A stretch of DNA of 64,000 nt from Sulfuritalea hydrogenivorans sk43H (GCF_000828635.1 NZ_AP012547.1:1922001-1986000), one strand, 5' to 3'; shown: positions 18,031 through 27,463, counted from the stretch's first letter. Numbers and translations: made by a program. Notes: generated from the letters alone by a model not told the origin.

Positions 18031-19452
18031 TCAGCGGTTGAATACGGCCATGGATTGGAAAATGTTGGTTGGCATGCCTGCATTGATGCTCTGGTGGAGC
18101 AGCTGGAGCGACCGGCTCAATTCGGCGACCTGCATCCCCTTCTGATACTCGGCACGGAGCATGTCGCGCGCTTCCTGCTCGATCTCCGCCAGGCGCGTGA
18201 GAATACGTTCCGAGGCCATCACGGCATCTGGTCCGCCCTTGCCGGACTCGTTTTGCAAGGCATTGCGCAGCGTCTTGGCCAGGTTTGTGAAGTAGGCGTA
18301 GGCCACATCGACCGCGACCAGTTGGGCATAGTCTTCCGTGATCCGGTCGCCACCGGGGATGGCACTCGCCACCGAGAGCATCTTCCACACCGGCAGCGAT
18401 GAGTTGCCGATCAGCGCCGTGTCCATCGAGGTTTGCCCCCCGGCATCCCGATTGATGATCTTGTCGCGCATTGAGGCAATCCGGGTACGTACCTGCCGGG
18501 AGAATGGGGCGACGGTGAAGGCCGTTTCTGAAAACGCCGGCGAGAGGCACTCCGCCAGATCCGATCCACACTTGAGGCCGGGCAGGCTCACGGTCGTGGA
18601 TGAGCCATCGCCCACGAACTGCCGGAAGGTCAGCTTGCCTCCCGGCAGGTAAGTCCATTTGGCTTTTTCGTCAGCGTTCTCGCCTGGCGGCGTGACGATG
18701 ACGGTGCCGGTCAGACTCATCAATAGCTCACGCGTCTCGTCGGTGACGCCCGACACCCTTCCCAGTGCCCGCCAGACGACATTGCCCGGATCGAATATTT
18801 CGCGGGCACCCTGCGAGGTCGCCTTTGCCGCCGTGCGGATGTTCTTGGCCGTCGTCCGGCTTTTCTTCCACTCGTCCCAAGACTCGAAGACGTCACCGAA
18901 CATGTTGAGGCTGGCCCCTGCCGTCTTGCCCTCCTTTTCCTGTACGCGGTCGGTCACCATGCTGCCTACCGCACTGACGATGCCTTCGGCGGCCTGGCAG
19001 GAGTTGATGTTGAGATTGTTCATCTTCGTCGCCTGGTCCTGCAGGTACTTCAACAAGTCGCATAGGTCTGGCGACATCGAGCACAAGGCCATGTTGAACG
19101 CTGCGCCGATGGCGTTGTTGCCGATATTGCGCAACAGGGCGACGAACTGCTCCTTGTTGATGAAGGAAAACGATCCGGCAAAAAGATCGATCCCGCCGCA
19201 ACCGGCTGTAAATGAGGGAGGCGCAATGCTGGCGAGCTGGTAGTTGCGGACCGGGGTGCGCATGTACAGGCTGCCACCGGTATAGAGATTCATGGTTTGC
19301 CCGCGGTAGGCATTCGGTCCAGTGACATTGCCGTAGGCGCCGATGTCGTTGAACCAATCCTGCATCGACTGATTGACCGTTGCTTGCGCGGGAGTAGTCA
19401 GCAGGCCGACACAGCAAACCGCCATCCCTACGCTCCAACCTTGCTTACCCAT
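18031..19452 (-). CDS. traH: TraH conjugal pilus assembly protein
   Basis: From the ATG at 19452, which has AAGGAG 7 bp upstream, the protein is 473 residues. A signal peptide (GWSVGMAVCCVGLLTTPAQA) leads into the TraH family body: GGSLYMRTPVRNYQLASI, TAGCGGIDLFAGSFSFIN and INSCQAAEG with paired cysteines. TraH acts in the periplasm or outer membrane with TraF for pilus assembly and DsbC-dependent folding. An ATG at 19467 is in frame and overlaps the traF stop but lacks a ribosome site. Spacing to traG is 3 bp. Confidence 0.92.
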   Translation of the reverse strand: MGKQGWSVGMAVCCVGLLTTPAQATVNQSMQDWFNDIGAYGNVTGPNAYRGQTMNLYTGGSLYMRTPVRNYQLASIAPPSFTAGCGGIDLFAGSFSFINKEQFVALLRNIGNNAIGAAFNMALCSMSPDLCDLLKYLQDQATKMNNLNINSCQAAEGIVSAVGSMVTDRVQEKEGKTAGASLNMFGDVFESWDEWKKSRTTAKNIRTAAKATSQGAREIFDPGNVVWRALGRVSGVTDETRELLMSLTGTVIVTPPGENADEKAKWTYLPGGKLTFRQFVGDGSSTTVSLPGLKCGSDLAECLSPAFSETAFTVAPFSRQVRTRIASMRDKIINRDAGGQTSMDTALIGNSSLPVWKMLSVASAIPGGDRITEDYAQLVAVDVAYAYFTNLAKTLRNALQNESGKGGPDAVMASERILTRLAEIEQEARDMLRAEYQKGMQVAELSRSLQLLHQSINAGMPTNIFQSMAVFNR

Positions 19453-19463
19453 GCGACTCTCCT

Positions 19464-20246
19464 TCAATACAACTCACCCGGCTTGGTTTGCGTCAGGACG
19501 TAAATCCGTTCGACGATGTCCTGCGCGGACAGCACGCCAGATCCCACGGGGATCAGGCGACGATCTTTGACGTTGCCGAGTACCACCATGGGGACGACGC
19601 TCACGCCCAGCGCCGCCGACATGCCGTTATCCCGAGCAGGCTGTGGAAACTCTGGCAAACCGACGCCATCGAGGGAAACGGGAAACACGGTCAGGCCGAA
19701 CTGTTCCGACAGGTACTTGAGCGTCGGCGCCAGACGATGGCAATACGGACAGTCCGATCGGAAGATGAAGAACAGACCCCATTCCTTGGCGATCGCAGAC
19801 AAGGTCTGCGTTTCCTTGCGTGCCCGGTCGCTGTCCCTGACCTGTATGGCGGCGTTGTTGGAAGGATTGCGCAGCTGGTAGTTGAGATCGGGATTGGCCC
19901 AGATGACCCGCCGCCATACATCGGAAAACACCGACGCCCGGTCCATCAATGCTTCCTGAGCGACGATGTAGGACTTGAGGTTCTCCTGGGTGGGCTTGAG
20001 AATCGCCAGTGCCCTCTTCTGCTCCACCGACTCGCGAAGCTTTTTCAGATCCTCGACCGCCTGTTCGCCTTCCGTGTTTTCCTTGCTCGGTTTCGCGGGA
20101 GGAGGCTCCAGCGGTTCATCGACACTGAGGTCGCAATACCAGTGGAAGCGCGCCTCGCCACATTGCCACGACGACGGGTAGTCGAGTCCGGTTTGCCCCC
20201 AGGCCGGTAAAGTTGTCATCAGCGCCATGGCCGCGATATGTCGCAT
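19464..20246 (-). CDS. traF: TraF conjugal pilus assembly protein, thioredoxin-like
   Basis: The 260-residue protein has a signal peptide (RHIAAMALMTTLPAWG), a helical middle and a C-terminal thioredoxin fold. Unlike F-plasmid TraF, it keeps a redox motif, CPYC, in FIFRSDCPYCHRLAP (about residues 175-189), and a cis-Pro loop (SVVPMVVLG). It probably helps form disulphides in T4SS parts. It starts 6 bp after the trbI-like gene and ends next to the traH start. In F and SXT, traW, traU and traN lie between traC and traF; here they are absent. Confidence 0.9.
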   Translation of the reverse strand: MRHIAAMALMTTLPAWGQTGLDYPSSWQCGEARFHWYCDLSVDEPLEPPPAKPSKENTEGEQAVEDLKKLRESVEQKRALAILKPTQENLKSYIVAQEALMDRASVFSDVWRRVIWANPDLNYQLRNPSNNAAIQVRDSDRARKETQTLSAIAKEWGLFFIFRSDCPYCHRLAPTLKYLSEQFGLTVFPVSLDGVGLPEFPQPARDNGMSAALGVSVVPMVVLGNVKDRRLIPVGSGVLSAQDIVERIYVLTQTKPGELY

Positions 20247-20252
20247 GAAGCG

Positions 20253-20651
20253 TCATCGCCCCGAGGTCGCCGGGGTAGCCGGGGCCGGGCTGCTCGCCAG
20301 CGCTTCGACCCGATCCGTGAGATCGGGAATAGCGGCATGGGCAGCCTTCAGCAATGCCGCTGAATTCATCAGAGCACATCCGCACTCGCGACTGGCCTGT
20401 TCGAGTGCTGCATCCAGGCGATTTCCAAAGGCTTTGGCGTCCTCAAAAATCCGCCCCTGCTCCTGTGCGTCGATACCTGGCTTCACGCGTTCCACCAAGG
20501 ATTTCTGCTGTTTGGCCACAATCTGGGCAATATCGACTCGCCCCAGTCGCGGGGATCGCTCCCGTTCAACACCCCACCACAAAGCCAGTGCAATGCTTCC
20601 CGCGGCAAGTGTCAGAACGCCAGTTGCCACGTGTGCTTTCCAGGTGGTCAT
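20253..20651 (-). CDS. trbI: TrbI-like F-type transfer protein
   Basis: The 132-residue protein has one N-terminal membrane helix (VATGVLTLAAGSIALALWWGV) and a periplasmic part starting SPRLGRVDIAQIVAKQQ, which matches the layout of F-type TrbI proteins (membrane anchor, then PRIVTFDM-like segment and a coiled helix). The end is Pro/Ala-rich. In F, TrbI affects pilus retraction. It overlaps the traC stop by 4 bp (ATGA). Position directly after traC is also where trbI lies in F. Confidence 0.75.
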   Translation of the reverse strand: MTTWKAHVATGVLTLAAGSIALALWWGVERERSPRLGRVDIAQIVAKQQKSLVERVKPGIDAQEQGRIFEDAKAFGNRLDAALEQASRECGCALMNSAALLKAAHAAIPDLTDRVEALASSPAPATPATSGR

Positions 20652-23224
20652 GTGCGTGACTCCCGCTGGGCGACCAGTTGCTCGATGGCATCGGCCACGC
20701 TCACACCTTGCTCGCGTAACCGCTTGATGGCTTCATAGTCCTCGGCGCGTGTTGAGTAGGTCAGCATCGAGAAGGGATCGAGGATCAGCCGTCCCAGGCC
20801 CGAACCCATCGGCGAATGAATGTAGATTTCTGAGTAGTAGCCATGCTCGGTACTCACCGACCCGAGTTGCCGCTTGAGCCACTCGTCGAGGGACAGCTTG
20901 CCTTCCTTGCCGAGACGCTCGATGTTTTCCGGTTTCTGGCGCAGCAGAAACAGCCAGTCGGCATTGTTGATGGCCGCCTTGGTCGCCTCGTTCTTGTAGT
21001 AATCGTCGACCGACTGGGTGATCGTGCCGAACGAACCGCCGTATTTCCGTGCCCGCCGATAGCCAGCCTCGATGAATCCGCCGCTGGCGCCCGTCCCCAT
21101 CAGATCCCAACTCTCGTCGATGATGACCAGCTTGCGGCGCGAACGGTCCCGGTACATCTCCTGGGTAATGCGGTACATGATGAGCTGCATGACCACGGAT
21201 TGAAGATCCTTCTTCGACTTGAGCTCTTCCAGCTCCAGAACGACGAAATCCTTGTCGAACTGGATGTTTGACTCGCCTTCGAAGTAGCTGGCATAGACAC
21301 CATGGCGGGTATAGGGCTCCAAGGCCGTCGCCAGCCTGCTGAGATCCCGTTCATACTCGCCTACATTCGACAGGCGTCCGGTTTGCAGCAGTTCGTAAAT
21401 ATCCGTGATGGTGGCCGCCCTACCCTTGGCATCCCAGACCCGCTTGATGGCCGACCCCAAGGCGGTATAGCTGTAGTTGTCGAGCGACTCGCGCGGACTC
21501 GCCATTTGGGCCAACAAGGGCAACACCATTTCCATGTCGGCATTGATGTCGATAATCATGGAGAAGGGATTGAGACAGATGGTGTTCTGCCGCTCATCGG
21601 AGAATTCGATGAACTCGCCATCAATCAGCTCGCAGAGGTTCTTGTAGGAACGGCCGACGTCGATGATCCAGACCTTGGCTCCAGCACCCAGGTATCGGTA
21701 GGTCATTTCGTTGACGAACACCGACTTGCCTGAACCGGAGAGCGCTGCAACCGCAAAATTGAAATTACCCCCCGTGTTGTCGAACAGGTCGAAGCCGATG
21801 ATTTGCCCACGCCGACCAAACAGGGTCATCACCGGCGTTTTCGTCCCCTTCCATTCAGCGATCAGCGGCGAGGTCATCACCGCGTTGTCGGCGGTCTTGG
21901 TACTGATGCGTCCGAACTGTTTCAAATCTCCCTGGAGAGACGGTGTCAGGGTCATCGGCAAGGTCGCCGCCAGGGCCTGATGCTGGAGATAGAAGTCCTT
22001 GGTCAGATCGAAGCCACGCGCTCGCCATACGGCACGAACCGAATGCTCGCTACGCGAAGCATCCTCCACCTTCGACAGAAGGCAGACCTGGTGGTACATG
22101 CCGACGACGGTGCGGCCACTGTCAAACGCCTTCAGCACCATGTCCCAGTCACGCTTGCGCTCCTGTAGATCCGGCTGAAAATGGGCGAGGTAGGAACCGG
22201 CGCTCTGGGTAGCCCGGGCCGCTTTCATCTGTGCCCGCGTTCGCGCGGACTCGTAGTCGAGCGCTACGGCGCCCATGGTGATGAGAAATGGGCACGGCAT
22301 CGACAGGGCCAGTTGATACGGATCGCCGATCAGGTAGTTCATGCCCGAAAGTCGAAAGTAGCGCGGATACTGACGTACCGAAAACAGTTGCAGCACCGAC
22401 TCCTCGCCACCGGCCTTGCGAAACCGGATGTCGCCGTCACCGACACGCGAGGCGATCTCGAGGTTGGATAGCTGGCTACGCAATGGCAACTCGGCGTTCC
22501 ACGTCAGGGATTCGGCCTTGCCACCGCCGAACAGGCGTGAATGGTCGAAGAAATCGGCCACAAAATTGATCAAATGGTCAGGGCCCCAATCGTGCCCCGG
22601 CAGGTGCGCCGATTTGAGCGTCGCATGAATACTTTCTCGGATGCGCAAGGCCTCATCGACATCCGCCGGCAGTTCCGGATCGAGGGGCAGTACCACCGAA
22701 ATGATTGATCGGAAGTCCCGCAACAAATAGGTCTGGTGGCCGAAGATCGATTCACTGGTGCCCTTCAGGTAGTGATCGATCCGCCGACGGGCAAGATGGC
22801 GATAGATATTGTCGTGACGGCGCTGGATCGATCCCTCTTCCTCGTCCTGCGAGGAGGCCGGCAGCAGGTTGGCCTGCTCGCGTAGCGTCGGCAGAATATG
22901 GGGACTACCGTAGAGCGACACCTGGATTCCGGTACCAGGCGGACACGACACGAACAGGCTGGCCAGCACCTTTTCCATTTCGTCGTTGGCGCCGGTTTGC
23001 GGCAGGGTCTCGATACAAAAGCCGATGGCGTGTTCTTCCCGCTCACCGAAGCCACCCTGATCCAGCGCAAACAGGCGAGCATCCTCCTGCCAGGCCAGAT
23101 AAGGCAGGATTCCGGTCAGCCGCGGCATCTGGGCGATTTCCCGCAACAGTTGCCTCGGCAAACGATCCGCCTCGGCATTCCGTTCTGGCAGAAATGCTTC
23201 CCGCAGTATTTCGGCGAACCCCAT
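20648..23224 (-). CDS. traC: TraC, T4SS ATPase (VirB4 family)
   Basis: The 858-residue protein powers pilus assembly at the inner membrane. The N-terminal TraC_F_IV region is followed by a P-loop at about residues 494-501 (AALSGSGKS) and a Walker B region with LVIIDESWDLMG; a final QKPENIERL segment is typical of the family. I use the ATG at 23224, with GGAGTA just upstream and an overlap with the traV stop. A longer reading to 23500 would add 92 residues unlike TraC that overlap traV. The length agrees with TraC proteins. Confidence 0.95.
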   Translation of the reverse strand: MGFAEILREAFLPERNAEADRLPRQLLREIAQMPRLTGILPYLAWQEDARLFALDQGGFGEREEHAIGFCIETLPQTGANDEMEKVLASLFVSCPPGTGIQVSLYGSPHILPTLREQANLLPASSQDEEEGSIQRRHDNIYRHLARRRIDHYLKGTSESIFGHQTYLLRDFRSIISVVLPLDPELPADVDEALRIRESIHATLKSAHLPGHDWGPDHLINFVADFFDHSRLFGGGKAESLTWNAELPLRSQLSNLEIASRVGDGDIRFRKAGGEESVLQLFSVRQYPRYFRLSGMNYLIGDPYQLALSMPCPFLITMGAVALDYESARTRAQMKAARATQSAGSYLAHFQPDLQERKRDWDMVLKAFDSGRTVVGMYHQVCLLSKVEDASRSEHSVRAVWRARGFDLTKDFYLQHQALAATLPMTLTPSLQGDLKQFGRISTKTADNAVMTSPLIAEWKGTKTPVMTLFGRRGQIIGFDLFDNTGGNFNFAVAALSGSGKSVFVNEMTYRYLGAGAKVWIIDVGRSYKNLCELIDGEFIEFSDERQNTICLNPFSMIIDINADMEMVLPLLAQMASPRESLDNYSYTALGSAIKRVWDAKGRAATITDIYELLQTGRLSNVGEYERDLSRLATALEPYTRHGVYASYFEGESNIQFDKDFVVLELEELKSKKDLQSVVMQLIMYRITQEMYRDRSRRKLVIIDESWDLMGTGASGGFIEAGYRRARKYGGSFGTITQSVDDYYKNEATKAAINNADWLFLLRQKPENIERLGKEGKLSLDEWLKRQLGSVSTEHGYYSEIYIHSPMGSGLGRLILDPFSMLTYSTRAEDYEAIKRLREQGVSVADAIEQLVAQRESRT

Positions 23225-23805
23225 TACTCCAGCACTCCAGCCGTGCTGCCTGCCGGACGTGGCGGTGGCATGAGCAAGGGCGATGCGGACTGTGACGGCA
23301 AGACAGGGGATACCCGGTCCATCTGCAACGACTGGCGTTCCCCGGCTTCGGGTGCCTGTGGGGCAAATGCCTTTGGCGCCATGATCGGACGGTAGCGTTC
23401 TGTCGCCTGACGGCGGGAATGATCGATCTGCCAGCGGCCGGCATCGACCACCATGTAGAAATAGGACTGGTCGTGGAGCACTTCGTCCTCGTCCTCCCAT
23501 GGCGCCAGCCAGACACGACGAACCTTTTGTGCACTGCGTAGCGGATCACCGGCTTGCAGGCTGTTCTTCGTCAGCCGTGCCGATACCTGCCCGCTGTCGG
23601 CAGGCTTGCTGGCGTTGCCCTGCGGGCGTTGTCCGGGGAGGTTGTTTTGGACGGCATTGGCATAGACACCGGAAAGTGAGGCGCAGGAAATTCCATCGGG
23701 CGCTTTGCAGGAGAAGCCCCCTTGCCCGTCCAGGCCAGTCATCAGGCTGGAACAGCCAGTGAGCGCCAATGCCAGGGGCAGCAAGCGGATCATCGAGGCT
23801 TTCAT
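23224..23805 (-). CDS. traV: TraV outer-membrane lipoprotein
   Basis: From ATG 23805 (GGAGACGG upstream) the protein is 193 residues. The lipobox LALTGCSS places a lipidated Cys near residue 18. The next segment, FSCKAPDGISCASLSGVYANAV, carries the two cysteines typical of TraV. TraV forms the outer-membrane core with TraK and TraB. The start codon overlaps the stop of dsbC (ATGA), and its stop overlaps the traC start. Confidence 0.92.
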   Translation of the reverse strand: MKASMIRLLPLALALTGCSSLMTGLDGQGGFSCKAPDGISCASLSGVYANAVQNNLPGQRPQGNASKPADSGQVSARLTKNSLQAGDPLRSAQKVRRVWLAPWEDEDEVLHDQSYFYMVVDAGRWQIDHSRRQATERYRPIMAPKAFAPQAPEAGERQSLQMDRVSPVLPSQSASPLLMPPPRPAGSTAGVLE

Positions 23806-24536
23806 CGTGCCGTCTCCGCCAGCCATTGCTCGATACGCTCCCTCGGTGCCGCGCCGGGCAACAAGCGGCCGTCACTCGAAATCAGGGTCGGCGTTCCCTG
23901 AATGGACAATCGTTGGCCCAGCTGGATATTCCGTTCGACTGGATTGTCGCAGGCAGCTTTCGTTGGAATCTTGCCGGAACGCATCAACTCGCTCCATGCG
24001 CCGGCGCGATCCTTGGTGCACCAGACCGCGACCGCCTTACCTTTCGCTTCCGGGTGCAGGCCTTCCATCGGATAAAGGAAGGTGTAGAGCGTCACGTTGT
24101 CGAGCTTGTCCAGTTCGGTTTCCAGTCGACGGCAGAATGGGCAATCTGGATCTGAGAACACCGCAATCACCCGCTCACCTTTACCGCGAACCGTCTTGAT
24201 TGCATCAGCCAACGGCAGGGTATCGAATGCGATCCGGGAAGCTTTCTCGACCCTTTCCGCTGTCAGATCACGTTGCTCCTTCATGTCGAACAGGTGGCCA
24301 AAGATGAAGTAACGCCCGGTACTGTCGGTATAGGCGGCATTCCTTCCCATCACGACCTCGAAGAGCCCCGGCAGTTCGGACCGCTGCACGCGTTCAATCC
24401 TGGTGGCCGGATACAGGTCTTTCAGCTTGCTTGCCAGGGCATCAGCCGATTCATCCGCTGCGCGAGTGACGGACGTTGCAAGGCAGAGGGTCGCCAGCAG
24501 TGCAGTGGTGGCCATTGGACGGTAGGTAGCGATCAT
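23802..24536 (-). CDS. dsbC: DsbC-family thiol:disulphide isomerase
   Basis: The 244-residue protein has a signal peptide (MATTALLATLCLATSVTRA), a DsbC/G-type dimerisation region and a thioredoxin domain with the motif FSDPDCPFCRRLE (about residues 128-140) and a cis-Pro loop (IQGTPTLISSDGR). A dsbC in this position is a hallmark of SXT/IncA/C-like transfer regions, where it assists folding of cysteine-rich TraV, TraH, TraU and TraN. A 59-bp gap separates it from traB; its own promoter cannot be excluded. Confidence 0.93.
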   Translation of the reverse strand: MIATYRPMATTALLATLCLATSVTRAADESADALASKLKDLYPATRIERVQRSELPGLFEVVMGRNAAYTDSTGRYFIFGHLFDMKEQRDLTAERVEKASRIAFDTLPLADAIKTVRGKGERVIAVFSDPDCPFCRRLETELDKLDNVTLYTFLYPMEGLHPEAKGKAVAVWCTKDRAGAWSELMRSGKIPTKAACDNPVERNIQLGQRLSIQGTPTLISSDGRLLPGAAPRERIEQWLAETAR

Positions 24537-24595
24537 CGAGGACTCCTGTCTGAATTCGATAGAAATGGTGTTGGGTTGTGTTTAGCCATGTTGGA

Positions 24596-25888
24596 TCAAG
24601 GTTCCAGAGGCTTCTTCTGGACCTCGCGCCCCCGACGCCAGATGTCGGTGTAGGTATCGGGCGTTCCGCTGGCACCTTCGGTCTCCAGCGAGAAACCCTT
24701 GGTGAACACCACATCCACGGTGCGTCCGGCATCGACCTCGATAATCGGAAACATCTTCTCGGCCAGCGTGATGTAGTACTGGGACAGGCGATCAAGCGCC
24801 TTGCCTACGCCGGTACCGATACCGGCCTGCAATTGCTTGCCGGCATCGACGGTGCCGATGGTGCCGAGGGGACTCGTTGAATAGGTCGTCGCACTCTGCT
24901 GGAACGCCTGACCGATACCGGCACCGATGCCTGATACCAGTGCATTGGCCAGGACTTGTCCCTGCTTGCTGACCAAACGCCCTCTCATGCCAGCCTTGCC
25001 ATCCTCGCCAACCACATAGCCTTTGACCGGCACATCAATCGCCCGACCGTCATGCCGAACACAGGAGAGCGATTCAAGCCGGATATAGGCACGTTCAGAA
25101 CTGATATCGCCATGACTGGCCCCCAGCGCGTGACATTCCTTGATCTGAAAACGGTAGCGATTGGGCAGGAAGGCGTTGTCCTGCACCCGCATGAGCACCG
25201 GATGGGGATTGCTTTGCGCTTGACCGCCGGTCGGCGCATCGAGGCCACCGAGCAAGGCCGCACGGAAGAACGATCCCGAGGGGACATAGCTGCGTGCCTC
25301 CTTTTTTTGGTCAGCTTTTGCGATTTGAGTCGGAACGGCCAAGCGCGCATCGCTGACCTCGAACGAGGCGATACCAGGTAGCCGTGGTGGGTTTGCAGGT
25401 TCCATGGCAACGTCCAACTCCCCAGGCTTCCGAGTCGGCAGGCCGGCGGTCGATTGAGGACCACCGGGTGGAGGTGGCAAGCTCACTGACGGCATGGTGC
25501 CCGGAGCGGCCAGGGTCGGCATCGGCGCTGGCGGTAAAGGAAGAGACAGCGCTGGCGGCATCGTCGTCGCCGGCTTCTTATCCAGCGTATCAACCTGTTG
25601 CCGCAAACCCTGGATCATGTCCTCCATCTGGCGCATCTGTTCGGCGCTTTTACTCATCCAGATATCGCGTGGATCGGCCTGGGCTCCCGGCGAGGCAATC
25701 GGCATGGGTTGCGGTCGGGACTGCACGGTTCCTTGCGGCAACGGCACCGGCTTGTCCCAGATGGCTACGCCACCAAACACCAGCAGCATGAAGCTGGATA
25801 CGCCCAGACCGAGAATCAGGTACTGGCGATGCTTGGGCGACAGCCGGGCGATCGTGCCCGACACGCGTGAGGTCGCAGGTTCAGCCAT
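24596..25888 (-). CDS. traB: TraB, T4SS outer-membrane core/scaffold protein
   Basis: From ATG 25888, with GGAGGGG 7 bp upstream, this is a 430-residue VirB10-family protein. One inner-membrane helix (YLILGLGVSSFMLLVFGGVAIW) is followed by a coiled segment (SAEQMRQMEDMIQGLRQQVDTL), a Pro-rich stretch (about 110-170) and the C-terminal TrbI/VirB10 barrel (PSGSFFRAALLGGLDAPTGG onwards). TraB links inner and outer membranes and gates the channel. Its start overlaps the traK stop by 8 bp. Confidence 0.94.
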   Translation of the reverse strand: MAEPATSRVSGTIARLSPKHRQYLILGLGVSSFMLLVFGGVAIWDKPVPLPQGTVQSRPQPMPIASPGAQADPRDIWMSKSAEQMRQMEDMIQGLRQQVDTLDKKPATTMPPALSLPLPPAPMPTLAAPGTMPSVSLPPPPGGPQSTAGLPTRKPGELDVAMEPANPPRLPGIASFEVSDARLAVPTQIAKADQKKEARSYVPSGSFFRAALLGGLDAPTGGQAQSNPHPVLMRVQDNAFLPNRYRFQIKECHALGASHGDISSERAYIRLESLSCVRHDGRAIDVPVKGYVVGEDGKAGMRGRLVSKQGQVLANALVSGIGAGIGQAFQQSATTYSTSPLGTIGTVDAGKQLQAGIGTGVGKALDRLSQYYITLAEKMFPIIEVDAGRTVDVVFTKGFSLETEGASGTPDTYTDIWRRGREVQKKPLEP

Positions 25889-26636
25889 CACGCCCCTCCA
25901 GCACGACAAACACCTGGGTCGCCTCGCCGGGTTCCAGCTCCAGTGTTTCGATCATGACCGCCAACACGCCACGACGATAGAGTTCGCGTTCGTCGATGAC
26001 CATCCGGGCTTTTGAAACGTTGGTCAGCTGATACTTTTCCCCGAGCAAAGAACCATCGAGGGTGCGCACCAACACGAACCGGGCCTCATTCCACAACGGC
26101 ACGATCTCGAGACGATCACGCGCCACCATGTCTTCCGGCTCGGCATCACGCGAGAGCGCGAGCAGCACACGCCGAATGGCTGTATTGCGCGGATCATCGG
26201 CAGCATTGGCCACGGCCTCCTGACGCAAGCGGCTGCGGTCACGGATGACCACCGTTTCGGCCGGAATATCCTCGATCTTCAGGTTGAGCTTCCAATGCCG
26301 ACCGGCATCGTCGGCGACAAACAGGCTGATCATCGGCTTGTCGGTGACCGGCTTCAGGTAGGCCACGCCGGTTTCCTTGTCGGGATTGACCTGGAATTCG
26401 CCTTCAACACCCTGAATCCGGCGAATCTTGCGACCCTCGATGCGGATCAGGTTGGGCTCGCCGCGCGAGATCGTGGCGGTCAGGCCATCGTCCGGACTGC
26501 CTTCCAGATACTGACCGGCGATGACGGTGCTTGCGCTACCGAGGAATAGCAGCGCCACCAGACGCCACAGGCATTGCAGCGCTGCTGGCAGCACCGAATG
26601 GATCCTGATCGCTGGTTTCCTTGAACTCGGATACAT
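25881..26636 (-). CDS. traK: TraK, secretin-like T4SS core protein
   Basis: From ATG 26636, with GGGAGAC close upstream, the protein is 251 residues. It has a signal peptide (CLWRLVALLFLGSASTVIAG) and a VirB9-like beta-rich body with GEPNLIRIEGRKIRRIQGVEGEF. TraK forms the outer-membrane core with TraV and TraB in the periplasm. The start lies 101 bp inside the end of traE, an unusually long overlap, but the ribosome site and signal peptide support it. An ATG at 26672 has no such support. Confidence 0.9.
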   Translation of the reverse strand: MYPSSRKPAIRIHSVLPAALQCLWRLVALLFLGSASTVIAGQYLEGSPDDGLTATISRGEPNLIRIEGRKIRRIQGVEGEFQVNPDKETGVAYLKPVTDKPMISLFVADDAGRHWKLNLKIEDIPAETVVIRDRSRLRQEAVANAADDPRNTAIRRVLLALSRDAEPEDMVARDRLEIVPLWNEARFVLVRTLDGSLLGEKYQLTNVSKARMVIDERELYRRGVLAVMIETLELEPGEATQVFVVLEGRDG

Positions 26637-27162
26637 GGAGTCTCCCGTTGAGATAGCGAAAGCCGACGACATAGGCGGTCTGCTTTTCGGCAGCCTTCTT
26701 GTCGCTGACCCAGGTTTGCAGCACGCCGGAGAGCGCCACTTTCATGGCGTTCTCGTCGACCGTCATGGCCTGCGTGGAAAACTGGGTCGAGGCGTTGTTC
26801 TTGCGAATAAATTCGGCACGTACCCCGAATTCGGCCTGCAAGCGGCCGTACTCGCTGGGGGCGGCATACTTGAGAAACTGGTTCTTTTGATAGTCGGCGA
26901 TGTGGGGCGTGATGTTTAGTGCTAGTCCCGCATACCAATAGGCCATCTCCTGCAAGTATTCGGTGGAGACCTTCTGCCCGCTCACCCAGAAGGACGTGTG
27001 GATGTCAGGGGGAACCAGAATGGTCCGTTCCGAACCGGCAACGGTGAGCGCGGCCCCTGCATTGGCCAGCAAGGCGAGAACGAGACCGCCTACCGCAATC
27101 CGCATGAAGTAGATTTCGTTGCGCTGGTTATCCCGATCAGCAGTGAATCGACTGAATTTCAT
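26536..27162 (-). CDS. traE: TraE, T4SS inner-membrane protein (VirB8-like)
   Basis: The 208-residue protein has an N-terminal cytoplasmic stretch, one membrane helix (YFMRIAVGGLVLALLANAGAAL) and a periplasmic domain with ERTILVPPDIHTSFWVSG, typical of TraE/VirB8. The C-terminal 33 residues (QDPFGAASSAAMPVASGG) are low-complexity and are encoded in the overlap with traK. It starts 3 bp after traL and belongs to the traL-E-K-B block. Confidence 0.93.
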   Translation of the reverse strand: MKFSRFTADRDNQRNEIYFMRIAVGGLVLALLANAGAALTVAGSERTILVPPDIHTSFWVSGQKVSTEYLQEMAYWYAGLALNITPHIADYQKNQFLKYAAPSEYGRLQAEFGVRAEFIRKNNASTQFSTQAMTVDENAMKVALSGVLQTWVSDKKAAEKQTAYVVGFRYLNGRLHVSEFKETSDQDPFGAASSAAMPVASGGAAIPR

Positions 27163-27165
27163 GGC

Positions 27166-27456
27166 TCAGCCCAGGAAGAAGCGGCAATGGGAGGGTGGCG
27201 TGGTGCGTGCCCGGATCACGATCCAGCTCGGCAGCCACCAGTACAGGGCATGCAGTGCGAATTTGGGATGCTTGCCGGTCTTGAGACGCCCGTACTGCCA
27301 GGCCACCAGACCGCCAAAAATCATCCCGGCCATCATCGCGCCCGATACCACCCCCGTACCCATCACGAGCAGGAAGAGAATGGCCTGATCGAAATCCCAC
27401 CAAAGAAAGCGCTCCTGCGCTTCCAGTGATTTCGGGATGTAGCCGATCTCGTCCAT
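27166..27456 (-). CDS. traL: TraL pilus assembly protein
   Basis: The 96-residue protein matches TraL by size and layout: IPKSLEAQERFLWWDFDQA, then two close membrane segments (AILFLLVMGTGVVSGAMMAG and MIFGGLVAWQYGRLK) and WWLPSWIVIRA. It sits in the inner membrane and starts pilus assembly. It is 7 bp downstream of the pilin gene. Confidence 0.92.
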   Translation of the reverse strand: MDEIGYIPKSLEAQERFLWWDFDQAILFLLVMGTGVVSGAMMAGMIFGGLVAWQYGRLKTGKHPKFALHALYWWLPSWIVIRARTTPPSHCRFFLG

Positions 27457-27463
27457 CTCGTGC

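Noticed and set aside
20227-20727. Open frame opposite the trbI-like gene
   Set aside because: Arginine- and serine-rich antisense translation without family features.
23225-23500. N-terminal extension of TraC to a start at 23500
   Set aside because: The extra 92 residues look like out-of-frame TraV sequence, and a proper ribosome site lies before ATG 23224.
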